A program made the translations under genes and the position numbers. Positions 46,728-57,600 of a stretch of 64,000 nucleotides of DNA are shown here, piece after piece. This DNA comes from Dolomedes plantarius (Eukaryota; Arthropoda; Arachnida; Araneae; Dolomedidae). The notes beneath the pieces were generated by a model. That model worked only from the letters and a program-made list of their open reading frames with translations, ran no database searches and was not told where the DNA came from. The stretch lies in the NCBI GenBank assembly GCA_907164885.2, contig OU015496.1, forward strand, positions 103,750,325 to 103,814,324, in the 5' to 3' direction. The stretch's first letter is position 1, and every line of letters begins with the position of its first letter.

Positions 46728-47946
46728 GGTATCGATCAGCATAATATGAAACGCACTGAGTTAATCTTAAGATTATAAATTATTTCATATTATAAAAAGA
46801 AAAAAATTGTTAATAAAATACATTAATATTTCGTTAAATGTATGGTATTCAAAACGATTATGATTAATTATAAGTTAGGTTACGGCAAATATTTGCAATT
46901 CATTCTTGTTGTAAAAACTGAGGTTGTTTACCTTTAATGACATCATATTAATATCTAATTACGGAGAAAATTGTGTCAAACTCAAGGAGTAATTCATTAA
47001 TTTCTATTGTGTAATTCCCTTATTCAAACACTCTTTTTGCACAGAGAGTTGTTTGTTCCTAAGGAAAGATGTGTTATATAAAAGCAAAGAAGTGCAAGGG
47101 CCATAAATAAGAATAAAAAAAATTAAAGCTTCAAGTATTCCTTTAGTAAAAATCCTAAGACTTGGGCACAGCATTTTTACCAATTGCAAAGTTATTCTGG
47201 AGAGTACTTGAATTGAAAAGGAAAGTTTTCCGTCCACTTAAGTATCTATAAACCAGTGAAAATAATCTCGTATTATTTGTGGGTTTGTTTTTTGTATGTT
47301 TACATGTGACACGGAAAACGAAAATCATTTCAGTAAACAAGTTGAATATTTCTTTTCTTTTCTTTTTTTCTGCAATAGTTGGAATGAAATTTCTGTGAAA
47401 ATAACTTGTGTTTTTGTAGTAAAACTTAATGCAATTAGCTAATATTGAATTATTTAGATTCACTGAGAGCACCGTCCATAATTTATTTCAAATGCGACGA
47501 TTGAAGAAATAGTTTTTCACATCCATCTAATATTTTATCTTTGAGATTTTTCATCTCGATACAAATAATGATTATTCAGTTAATGAATATTTTTTAACTA
47601 CGAGAATTTGTGAATACAATGAAACTTCTCGAGCCAGACACTACTTTAAACAGCTATACTTTAAACAGAACCGATTAAAGATTCCATTACTGGCTGACAT
47701 AGTTAAGTTTCAATGTATATGTTTCTTGCGTGATAGTTTCTATTTTATTTCGAAGTAAAACGAACTTTATTGTTGCACTGGTGTTGCAACTCCCTTAAAA
47801 TCATTAATCTACTGCTTTTGCTCAAAAATCAATATCTTTTTCAACTTTCATTACTAGGGAATTTTCTAACGAACCCATTGAAAACAAATACGTTGATGCT
47901 TTAGGACCAAATAAATTCTATACAATTTAAAAATTTCGAATCATAC
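46728..47946. other. No gene seen
   Basis: AT-rich; minus ORFs at 47004-47472 overlap one another and have no motif. Confidence 0.45.
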
Positions 47947-47948
47947 TA

Positions 47949-49356
47949 CACTGCTGGCCACCCAAATTGCAACACCAAGAAAGACAAGAGATATCACAAC
48001 AAAATTTATTTTGTAGATAACATGTTGACCAAGTATCAAATGATTAAATTTATAGACTTCTGTGAAGTGTAGTTCCTGCCAAAATCAGTAGCCAGAGTAG
48101 CCGCCATTGTTGGAAATCACCGCTGCCACACGCCTCGGCATTGATTCAAAGAGACTTTGCATGAGTTCTTGGGGTACAGCAGACCAAGAAGCTTCCACAC
48201 GTTGCCAAAGTTGATCTGCTGTGGCAGATGGGGATGGAATCTGGGTCAATCGTAGAGCAACCATGGACCACATGTTTTCCATCGGCGAAAGATCCGGAGA
48301 GCGAGGCGGCCAGGGAAGCAATTCAATCTAGCGATTGCGAAGAACCGTTGGACAATGCGTGCCACGTGTGGTCGCGCATTATCCTGTTGAAATATGGCTG
48401 TGGGCAAGCCCTGAAGGTAAGGAAGGACAACTGGCTCCAACACCTCGGAGATGTAGCGCTAGCTGTTTAAAGTACCGGCAATGCGTACTAGAGGCGTGCG
48501 AGCGTGATATCCAATACCGCCCCATACCATAATACCCGGTGCAGGACCAGTGTGGCGGTGCATAACGCAGCTGTTCAGCATCCTCTCTTCACGGAGTCTT
48601 CAGACTCGAATGCGACCATCGTCGTGTTGCAGACAGAAGCGTGACTCGTCAGTAAAGACAATTTCATTCCATTCTGCCGTCCACATCCTTCTGTCATCGC
48701 ACCATTGGCGGCGGAGACGTCTGTGGTTCTGCGTCAAGGGTAGAGAAAGCAATGGACGTCTTGCGGCAGACCACTCTGCTGTAAACGGCGTCGAATGGTA
48801 CGCGCAGACACTGGATGATGCGTTACAGACTGCATGTACTGTGCCATGGTTCGTGATGTGACTGAGCGATCCGTCACTGCCATGCGCACAATTTGCCTGT
48901 CATCACGTGAAGTGGTGCGCTGAGGTGGATGCGATCGAACACGCCGGTCCGTCGTACCCTCCTGCATCCAACGATCACATATCCGCATTATAGTTGTTTG
49001 GTTTCGTCCAACACGACTACCGATTTCCCTGACAGATAATCCACAATATCAGTATGCCACTATCCTTCCTCTGTCGAACTCGGATACTTGATCAAAAGAT
49101 GATCGCTGTTTTCGACGAGGCATAATTGATCGTTTTTTTTGAAAAAACCACAAGAAAAACACAATTGCCGAACTTGAAATCGTCGAAATCTCCAAGCCTT
49201 AAATAGCGCTTTAAAGTGGCGCCTGAGGCGCGCGTGATGTGCGTCTGCGCTGAAATTCTAATCATTTGCATATCTCACCTCCGCTAATGCATGTTGTAAA
49301 TTTCATGTTATTTGCATGTTTCCTCCAGGGTGTTGCATTTACAGTGGCCAGCAGTG
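47949..49356 (-). mobile_element. Tc1-like transposon, copy 1
   Basis: Inverted ends CACTGCTGGCCACCCAAATT and the matching TTTACAGTGGCCAGCAGTG, bounded by TA (47947-47948 and 49357-49358). 1408 bp, near-identical over its whole length to copy 2 at 49473-50881, in the same orientation. Its transposase reads on the minus strand and is broken. Confidence 0.95.
48085..49123 (-). pseudogene. Tc1 transposase, copy 1, two frameshifts and a stop
   Basis: Tc1-family transposase that would bind its terminal repeats and cut with a DDE catalytic domain. From ATG at 49123: MPRRKQ and DRGRIVAY, then TGA at codon 25 (49049-49051). It continues CDRWMQEGTTDRRVR, HHPVSARTIRRRLQQSGL (DNA-binding part). One-base deletions relative to copy 2 at about 48770 (GCGGCAGA against GCGGACAGA) and at about 48338 (GATTGCGAAG against GATTGACGAAG) break the frame. 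Catalytic block IFQQDNARPHVARIVQRFF is intact. Ends MPRRVAAVISNNGGYSGY at 48085. The span is 1039 bp, two short of copy 2. Confidence 0.93.
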
Positions 49357-49358
49357 TA

Positions 49359-49470
49359 ATTATACCGTAAACCCCAAAACTGGCAGAAACTTGGAAAAAT
49401 TTATGTTTCTTGTGATTTTTAATACGTCATGCAGCAATATATCCCATAGCAAAGATTTTTTTTCTCCATA
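49359..49470. other. Spacer between the two Tc1 copies
   Basis: 112 bp of AT-rich sequence between the TA duplications of the two elements. No gene. Confidence 0.7.
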
Positions 49471-49472
49471 TA

Positions 49473-50881
49473 CACTGCTGGCCACCCAAATTGCAACACC
49501 AAGAAAGACAAGAGATATCACAACGAAATTTATTTTGTAGATAACATGTTGACCAAGTATCAAATGATTAAATTTATAGACTTCTGTGAAGTGTGGTTCC
49601 TGCCAAAATCAGTAGCCAGAATAGCCGCCATTGTTGGAGATCACCGCTGCCACATGCCTCGGCATTGATTCAAAGAGACTTTGGATGAGTTCTTGGGGTA
49701 CAGCAGACCAAGAAGCTTCCACACGTTGCCAAAGTTGATCTGTTGTGGCAGCTGGGGATGGAATCTGGGTCAATCGTAGAGCAACCATGGACCACGTGTT
49801 TTCTATCGGCGAAAGATCTGGAGAGCGAGGCTGCCAGGGAAGCAATTCAATCTGGCGATTGACGAAGAACCGTTGAACAATGCGTGCCACGTGTAGTCGT
49901 GCATTATCCTGTTGAAATATGGCTGTGGGCAAGCCCTGAAGGTAAGGAAGGACAACTGGCTCCAACACCTCGGAGATGTAGCGCTGGCTGTTTAAAGTAC
50001 CGGCAATGTGTACTAGGGGTGTGCGAGAGTGATATCCAATACCGCCCCATACCATAATACCCGGTGCAGGACCAGTGTGGCGGTGCATAACTCAGCTGTT
50101 CAGCATCCTCTCTTCACGGTGTCTCCAGACTCGAATGCGACCATCGTGGTGTTGCAGACAGAAGCGTGACTCGTCAGTAAAGACAATTTCATTCCATTCT
50201 GCCGTCCACATCCTTCTGTCATCGCACCATTGGCGGCAGAGACGTCTGTGGTTCTGTGTCAAGGGTAGACAAAGCAATGGACGTCTTGCGGACAGACCAC
50301 TCTGCTGTAAACGGCGTCGAATGGTACGCGCAGACACTGGATGATGCGTTACAGACTGCATGTGCTGTGCCATGGTTTGTGATGTGACTGAGCGATCCGT
50401 CACTGCCATGCGCACAATTTTCCTGTCATCACGTGAAGTGGTGCGCTGAGGTAGATGCTATCGAACACGCCGGTCCGTCGTACCCTCCTGCATCCAACGA
50501 TCACATATCCGCATTACAGTTGTTTGGTTTCGTCCAACACGAGTACCGATTTCCCTGAAAGATAATCCACAATGTCAGTAGGCCACTATCCTTCCTCTGT
50601 CGAACTCGGATACTTGGTCAAAAGATGATCGCTGTTTTCGACGGGACATAATTGATCGTTTTTTTGAAAAAACCACAAGAAAAACACAATTGCTGAACTT
50701 GAAATCGTCGAAATCTCCAAGCCTTAAATAGCGCTTTGAAGTGGCGCCACAGGCGCGCGTGATGTGCGTCTGCGCTGAAATTCTAATCATTTGCATATCT
50801 CACCTCCACTAATGCATGTTGCAAATTTCATGTTATTTGCATGTTTCCTCCAGGGTGTTGCATTTACAGTGGCCAGCAGTG
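49473..50881 (-). mobile_element. Tc1-like transposon, copy 2
   Basis: Same termini as copy 1, bounded by TA (49471-49472 and 50882-50883), 1409 bp. The two copies lie head to tail on the same strand. The right TA is followed by a TATATATGAATATATATA stretch. Confidence 0.95.
49609..50649 (-). pseudogene. Tc1 transposase, copy 2, full frame with three stops
   Basis: 346 residues long with no frameshift (1041 bp). It starts MSRRKQRSSFDQVSEFDRGR at 50649. Stops are TGA at codon 25 (50575-50577), TAG at codon 64 (50458-50460) and TGA at codon 186 (50092-50094). Catalytic residues are all present: FTDESRF (first Asp), FQQDNARLHVARIV (second Asp) and SPDLSPIENTW (Glu), with 34 residues between the second Asp and the Glu, i.e. 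DD34E. The N-terminal part (FREIGTRVGRNQTTVMRICD) is a helix-turn-helix. Copy 1 has TGC where copy 2 has TGA at codon 186, and TCG where copy 2 has TAG at codon 64; both share the codon-25 stop. Confidence 0.95.
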
Positions 50882-50883
50882 TA

Positions 50884-51186
50884 TATATGAATATATATAA
50901 ACGTCAATCTTATCCCAGTTTTTCAATTTAAATAATACTGTATGCAAGCAATGTTTCATCTTATAGTTGGCAACATTAATTCCCTATTTTGACTATAAAA
51001 GTGTGTGTGTTGGTGAGTTGTGACACTAGCTTGGTGAGATGATATGTATTTAGATGTATTGATATATTTTACGTTTATATTTATTTAGTTTTTTAGCGTT
51101 ATAAGTAAATTTATTATTTAATGATAATCTCTGGTTAAATTTGTTTAATTCACTTAATTGTTTTTTCACTGTAATTGATCTATAAG
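50884..51186. other. No gene seen
   Basis: AT-rich stretch between Tc1 copy 2 and the Penelope-like element, with a short TG run at 51001-51010. Confidence 0.4.
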
Positions 51187-51330
51187 GTTTTGCTGTTGTA
51201 GCCAACCACCGGGGGTGTTATCCGGATGTAAAACACGTTTAACCAGGGTTGGGGGGTCACAACCCCCCCCCCAGTCATCAACTATCACGCCTCCATTTCC
51301 ATTCTGTTTTTGTACTATCCTGTTTACCTT
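51187..51330 (+). repeat. Left terminal repeat of the Penelope-like element
   Basis: Shares GTTTTG.TGT.GTAGC, GTTTAA, GGGGTCACAAC, TCATCAACTA with 53500-53632. The copies are considerably diverged. I looked for a hammerhead ribozyme core (CTGATGA then GAAA), known in some such repeats, and did not find a convincing one. Confidence 0.65.
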
Positions 51331-51482
51331 ATTGATATCTGTGTTTATAGTATTATATGATAGCATCAATACCCATTGTTTGTTAATTCTAAGCTATCTA
51401 ATATTATGTAATAAATTTTGTGAGCAGCTTGGCCCCTAAATTTTATTAATCATTATTAGTTAGCTTTTTACCAGAATTATTT

Positions 51483-51517
51483 AAATTTTCTATTTACATC
51501 TGTAAATAGAAAATTTG

Positions 51518-51551
<34 letters not shown>

Positions 51552-51552
51552 C
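51483..51552. repeat. Double palindrome upstream of the Penelope-like gene
   Basis: AAATTTTCTATTTACA (51483-51498) is the exact reverse complement of 51501-51516 with a 2-base loop. It abuts a second palindrome made of GCCAA, a TA run and TTGGC (51517-51552). Together these form two adjacent cruciform-prone structures. Confidence 0.9.
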
Positions 51553-51678
51553 AGTAGAATACAATCACAACCATCCACTATAAGAATAAGAAAATTAAAT
51601 CAAGATTTTTAGCGTTATTGTAAAAGCAAAGCTTTAAACAATCACATCAAAACTAATAAACATTTTATCCCAATCATT

Positions 51679-53349
51679 TTGGATCTTATTAAGTATAGGA
51701 GCAGTGGTTGTAATTTAGTACTAAATGACTGTACGACTGCTAGTGTTACAAAATTATATTGCATAACTGAATACGCAAATAAACGTTTTGATAGAATACC
51801 TTTTGCACAATTTATTGAAAAAAACATGATATATTTTCCCATAAAAAATGTAAAAATTTACAATAACTTCCGGTATACCAAACCAATAGGACGCATAATT
51901 TTCAATTATAATATGTTTTCCAAAAATTTAAATAAAGAAACTCTAAGATTATATAGCTGCAACGAAAATAAGATAGGTTTTAGTGCTCACTATGGCCATG
52001 TCATCACTGGCGACATTAATGTTTCTAATAATCCCGATCTGATCGACATATTGAAAAAAGGTACTGGCTATCGCGTCGGATATCATGGTAATGTGTTACC
52101 TACCTTTAGAAAAAATTTAGGTAAATTCGTTTATGATACTGCTATTAAATATAGCATGCCGGAAGTAGCTTTTCATGAATGGAAACATCATTACTTAAAG
52201 GATTTTAATAATACCTATTGTGGGATAACATGTAATGATAATAATGGTTCATTAAAAAACTTGTGTCCTGCTATCTGTCAGTTACAGAGTGAATATATTA
52301 TAACTTATGTGGATAAAGTCGCATCAAACTTTGCTTTTATCTGTAAAGACTTTTATAGTGACTATCTATATCAACAATATCAGAATGTTAACATCTATAA
52401 AATTCTTAATTCTACACGTTGTGTTGTTGAAAATCGCATAAGGGCCTTATATCGTAGAGCCGGTATTAAAATACAACAACAAATTAAATTTCCATATTTC
52501 GTATTAATCCCTAAATTTCATAAATCTCCCATTAAATTTCGTTCAATTACAATAGGTTGTAATACATATTTAACTATTGCCAATAATAAACTTTTAACGA
52601 TACTTAATACAGTTATAGAAAAACTCTTATACTATTTTATTTGCTTATTTTATTAAAAATAGTTATACCGTAGTAAAACTGTTGAAGGGTACTGGTGATA
52701 TCACAGACATAAAAAGTTTTCATTTTGAAGATTTATTTAACTCTATAAACCTAAAGGACCTCTACGATATTATTATCGGGCTATATGAACCTTATGACTT
52801 AAAAGAATTTATATCTTTGAACAAATTTAGAGCTCTTTTAGACATTGTATTATATGAAACTGTTTTGTACAATGGGGAAAATTTTTATCGACAGATACAT
52901 GGTGTGCCTATGGGGGGAGGTTGCTCTTCTGCTATGGCTGACATTTATTTGCACCTTTATGAAAAGGGTGTTATGTTGCTGAAGGAAATTGTATTTTTAG
53001 GTATGTTGACGACATTCTCGTATGTTTAAATAACAATTTTACTTCATTAGATTTGGGTTTTTACCCTAGCGGTTTAAAACTTGTAGCAACCCAGCGTGAC
53101 AACACAGGGGGAATTGCTTTTCTTGATCTAATCCTTTATATTAATAAAAAACAAAACATTGCATATAAATTATACGACAAACATGATAGTTATACATTTA
53201 ACACCGTTCGTATTATGTCTTGGGATAGTGCTGTACATAAAAACATTAAACGCACCATAATTTTAAACTACATGGTTAGATGCAGAAGATTACATTCAAA
53301 TCAAGAATTAGACGTCGATTTTCTATATGGTTCAATGAGCCTGAAGTGA
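51679..53349 (+). pseudogene. Penelope-like reverse transcriptase, frameshifted
   Basis: Reverse transcriptase of a Penelope-like element. The N-terminal part has HYGHVITGDINVSNNPDLID and LKKGTGYRVG, a block found before the polymerase in this family. Polymerase motifs follow: VDKVASNFAFICKDFYSDYL, then LIPKFHKSPIKFRSITIG. A frame break occurs near 52640. Motif A reads SFHFEDLFNSI, where relatives have DF, so the catalytic Asp appears to be His. HGVPMGGGCSSAMADIYLHL is the next motif. The YVDD box (RYVDDILV, 52999-53022) is in a different frame from its flanks, marking another break. FLDLILYINKK and the end at 53349 follow. No GIY-YIG endonuclease is seen, so the element is either of an endonuclease-lacking type or C-terminally cut. 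Confidence 0.82.
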
Positions 53350-53499
53350 ACAGTGCTAATGATGGCGATGCATTAGGGGGTTGAGTCGGTGTCTTGGTGT
53401 CATGTATATGTAAGTTCAGTGTTTCGTGTTAGTATTTTAAGTAATATAGTTATTTTTGGTTTATTTGTCTTTAATATTTTTCTTTACTAAAAAAATTGT

Positions 53500-53625
53500 C
53501 TCTGTTTTGTAGCAGACTTCCGAGAGTGTTGCCTGGGCTTCAAACATTGTTTAATGGGAGTGAGGGGTCACAACTCCCCCCGGTCATTAACTACAAAACT
53601 TCCATTTCTGTTGTGAATTTTATTG

Positions 53626-53632
<7 letters not shown>
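53500..53632 (+). repeat. Right terminal repeat of the Penelope-like element
   Basis: Diverged partner of 51187-51330 (see that entry). Confidence 0.62.

Positions 53633-53709
<77 letters not shown>
53628..53709. repeat. (TA)n microsatellite
   Basis: TA run between the Penelope-like right repeat and the CTAG end of the Helitron at 53710. Confidence 0.97.
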
Positions 53710-53710
<1 letters not shown>

Positions 53711-53799
53711 TAGCTGAAAACTCGCACTTCGTACGCTACGGAGTACATTCAAATTAAATACAATGGTCAATGTATGCAATTACTGCCAAACAAAATAAC

Positions 53800-53869
<70 letters not shown>
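53800..53869. repeat. (AT)n microsatellite inside Helitron copy C
   Basis: AT run broken once by AAAT. Not present in copies A and B at the matching place. Confidence 0.95.
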
Positions 53870-53873
<4 letters not shown>

Positions 53874-54546
53874 TAATAAATACGAAGATCAGTGTATACA
53901 ATTGATGTAAAAAACATAAGAATATATTTATAAAAAAATCGTAAGGAATATTTTTATAGACAAAATAATTTAGAAGAAAATATTCAAATTAAATGTAATA
54001 GCACATACTAGAGAATATAGTACAGTTAATATAGTACAGTTTGAGGAACATAATATCTTTTACTGTATGTTAATATTTTTTTGGATAATGTCCAATCGTC
54101 TGCCGTATTAGCAAGAATTTTTTTTTTTGTCTATTTAGTTGTTATGCACGCGACGATAAATTTATTTAAAGTACCAGAGAAAAGAAATTATGTGATCAGC
54201 ATTTAATAAATTAAATTCTAAAAATTAATTTTTAAAAATTCAGTGAAAATCAGAAAATAGAGGTAAATATTCGAAAAAGGTCTCAGTTTAAAGGAATTTT
54301 TATGATCTTTCTCGTGATATAAATTTTATAACTCTCAAATTATTATTTTAAATGCAAAGTTAAAAAATTTACTAAAACAGCTTAAAAATTTTATTTAAAA
54401 AAATCTAAGAAGAATTTTTCAAAAATATTTCTTAGTGCACCCCTACACTATATGAAGCATCGCCATGCAAAATTTCAGCCCTTTAGGTCCAGCGGTTTGG
54501 TCTGCGCGTTGTATGTCAGTCAGTGAGTCAGTCAGTTACGGAACTG

Positions 54547-55351
<805 letters not shown>

Positions 55352-57600
55352 ACCCTGTGGTTTTAAACTATGTTTTCTGTTTCGTGTTTTGTCTAATTCA
55401 CCACATCAAAGTTTTTTGTTTATTATGGGGATGGCGATGTTCTCTTTTTATACCAATTGGTCCTTACTTTTTTGCTTATTGCGTGATTTATCACTTGTCT
55501 TCCAAAGAAAAGCCTCTTTGAGATAATTGAAATCCGAATAGAATGTATTATAAGCTCTAAAAATTCTTATAGATCAGTAAATTCAAAGAAATGTGTGTTT
55601 AAAAAAATTTGGGATAAAACCACGGGGTAAAACTCCCTTAACTTGTGGTTTTATCCTTTTTTTACTATTTCTTGGTTTGTCTAATTGCCCCCCATCACAG
55701 TTCTTCGATTATGGGGATGGCGATGTTCTCTTTCTGTGCCAAGTGGTCCTTACTTTTTTGCTTATTACGTAATTTGTCACGTGTATTCCGAAGAAAAGCC
55801 TTTTTGAGATAATTGAAATCCTGATAGAATATTTTATAAGCTCTAAAAATTCTTATAAATCAGTAAATTCAATGATATGTGTGCTTAAAAAATTTTGAGA
55901 TAAAACCACGGGGTAAAACTCCCTTACCCTGATGTTTCATCCTTTGTTTTATCTGTTTCTTGGTTTGTCTTATTCACTCCATCAAAGTTCTTCTATTATG
56001 GTGGTGGCGATGTTCTCTTTCTGTGCCAAGTGGTCCTTACTTTTTTGATAATTGCGGGATTTGTCACGTTTCTTCCGAAGGAAAGCCTCTTTGAGATACT
56101 TGATATCCGAATTTAATGTTTTATAAGCTCTAAAAATTCTTATAAACTAGCCGCTGCGGGACCAGCATGGTCGCTTTTCGTTTTATAATTTCTTTTGCAA
56201 AACAACTCAACTGAAAGTAACGAATGTAAGGAATGTAACCATTACCTGTCATATCATAAATATACGTTGTTAAAGTGTTTTCTCTATAAGGCTGATTCTA
56301 AAACAACGTGATTAAAAAATATGAATTTCCATTACTTCAGAACAAAGTTAAAGATAAGACTGAGAAACCCAACACTAATGATTTTAAAAATTACATCCCT
56401 CTATGTATGTACTATTTTTCAAAATTTAAGATATCTACACTTTATCATTACATCAAATAAGAAATTTTTGGGAAAAAAATTTTCACTTAAAATATGGAGT
56501 AAAAATTCAGCAAGTACTAAAATATAATGTGGATTACATCACTCTCTGTATGTACTATTGTTCACAATTCATTTTTCTATACTTAATCATATCACATAAC
56601 AAATAGTTGGAAAAATTTCTTCACTTATGAAAATGGAGTAAAATTTCATCACGTACAGAAAAAAGTGTAGAAAATTTACTATTACTGGCTCTCGGTTGCT
56701 ATCCGGCGACGGTTGAGCCTAATTTCGCTATCATTTATGCTCTCTTTCACGCCTCTCTCTTAATGAATTATTTCTTCTTCGCTTTATTCCTTGAGACTGT
56801 TCCCGAATTTAACTTGATCTTGCAGCTCGCTTTCGAACATTCCTGATTTCAGTGCGTAATTCCATGTTGACACGCGGTTGCAAATTGCGGATGGCCAGGA
56901 ATGTTTACATCTGGTAGTTGCAGCCGTTGCCATACGGAGTGTAGAAATATCGTCGATTTTTGTGCCGTATACCTACGCGTTTTATATATATAGATCAGTA
57001 AATGTAAAGAGATGTGTGTTTAAAAATTTTGAGATAAAACCACGGGGTAAAACTACCTTACCCTGTGGTTTTATGCTTTGTTTTTTCTATTTCTTGGTTT
57101 GTCTAATTCCCTCCATCAAAGTTCTTCTATTATGGGGATCGCAATGTTCCCTTTCTGTTCCAAGTGGTACCTGCTTTTTTGCTTATTGCATGATTTGTAA
57201 CGTGTCTTCCGAAGAAAAGCCTCTTTGAGATATTTAAAATCCGAATCGAGTGCTTTATAAGCTCTAAAAATTCAAATAAATCATTAAATTCAAAGAGATG
57301 TGTGTTTAAAAAAATTTGGGATAAAACCACAGGGTAAACCTCACTTACCCTGTGGTTGTATCCTTTTTTTTACTGTTTCTTGGTTTGTCTTATTCCCTCC
57401 ATCAAAGTTTTTCTAGTATGTAGATGACTATATGCTCTTACTGCTCCAAGTGGTCCTTACTTTTTTGCTTATTGCGTGATTTGTCACGTGTCTTCCGAAG
57501 AAAAGCCTTTTTCAGATATTTGAAATCCGAATAGAATGTTTTATAAGCTCTCAAAATTGTTATAAATCAGTAAATTCAAAGAGATGTGTGTATAAAAATA
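55352..57600. repeat. Tandem repeat, unit about 287 bp, five units, one interrupted
   Basis: Units start at about 55352, 55640, 55926, 57060 and 57347, each with a (A)CCCTGTGGTTTTATCC-like opening, then TTCTTGGTTTGTCT, TTATGGGGATGGCGATGTTC, TCCTTACTTTTTTGCTTATT, CGAAGAAAAGCC and ATAAGCTCTAAAAATTCTTA. Near the unit junction AAAACCACGGGGTAA and TTACCCTGTGGTTTT form an inverted repeat. The third unit is split by a Helitron (56147-56994) and resumes at 56995. ORFs across the units are not conserved. Confidence 0.93.
56147..56994 (-). mobile_element. Non-autonomous Helitron inserted in the 287-bp array
   Basis: On the minus strand it starts TCTATATATATAAAACGCGT (from 56994) and ends CGACCATGCTGGTCCCGCAG then CGGCTAG at 56147. 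The plus-strand flanks are A (56146) and T (56995). Intact units of the surrounding array read TTATAAATCAGTAAATTC without interruption, so the insertion is exactly between A and T with no duplication. 848 bp, no Rep or helicase. Confidence 0.93.

Larger units (their letters stand above)
51187..53632 (+). mobile_element. Penelope-like retroelement with terminal direct repeats
   Basis: A reverse-transcriptase gene (51679-53349) lies between two similar direct repeats of about 135-145 bp: 51187-51330 and 53500-53632. Both contain GTTTAA, GGGGTCACAAC followed by a C run, (A/G)GTCATYAACTA and CTTCCATTT or CTCCATTT. Direct repeats around a single gene fit the pseudo-LTR layout of Penelope-like elements. 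The right repeat runs into a long TA tract. Confidence 0.72.

Noticed and set aside
48228..48861. Plus-strand ORFs of 65-103 codons inside the Tc1 copies
   Set aside because: Antisense shadows of the transposase; the minus strand carries the conserved motifs.
51240..51320. Hammerhead ribozyme in the Penelope-like terminal repeat
   Set aside because: On the minus strand a TTGATGA resembles the core CTGATGA, but the paired GAAA and the needed stems are missing.
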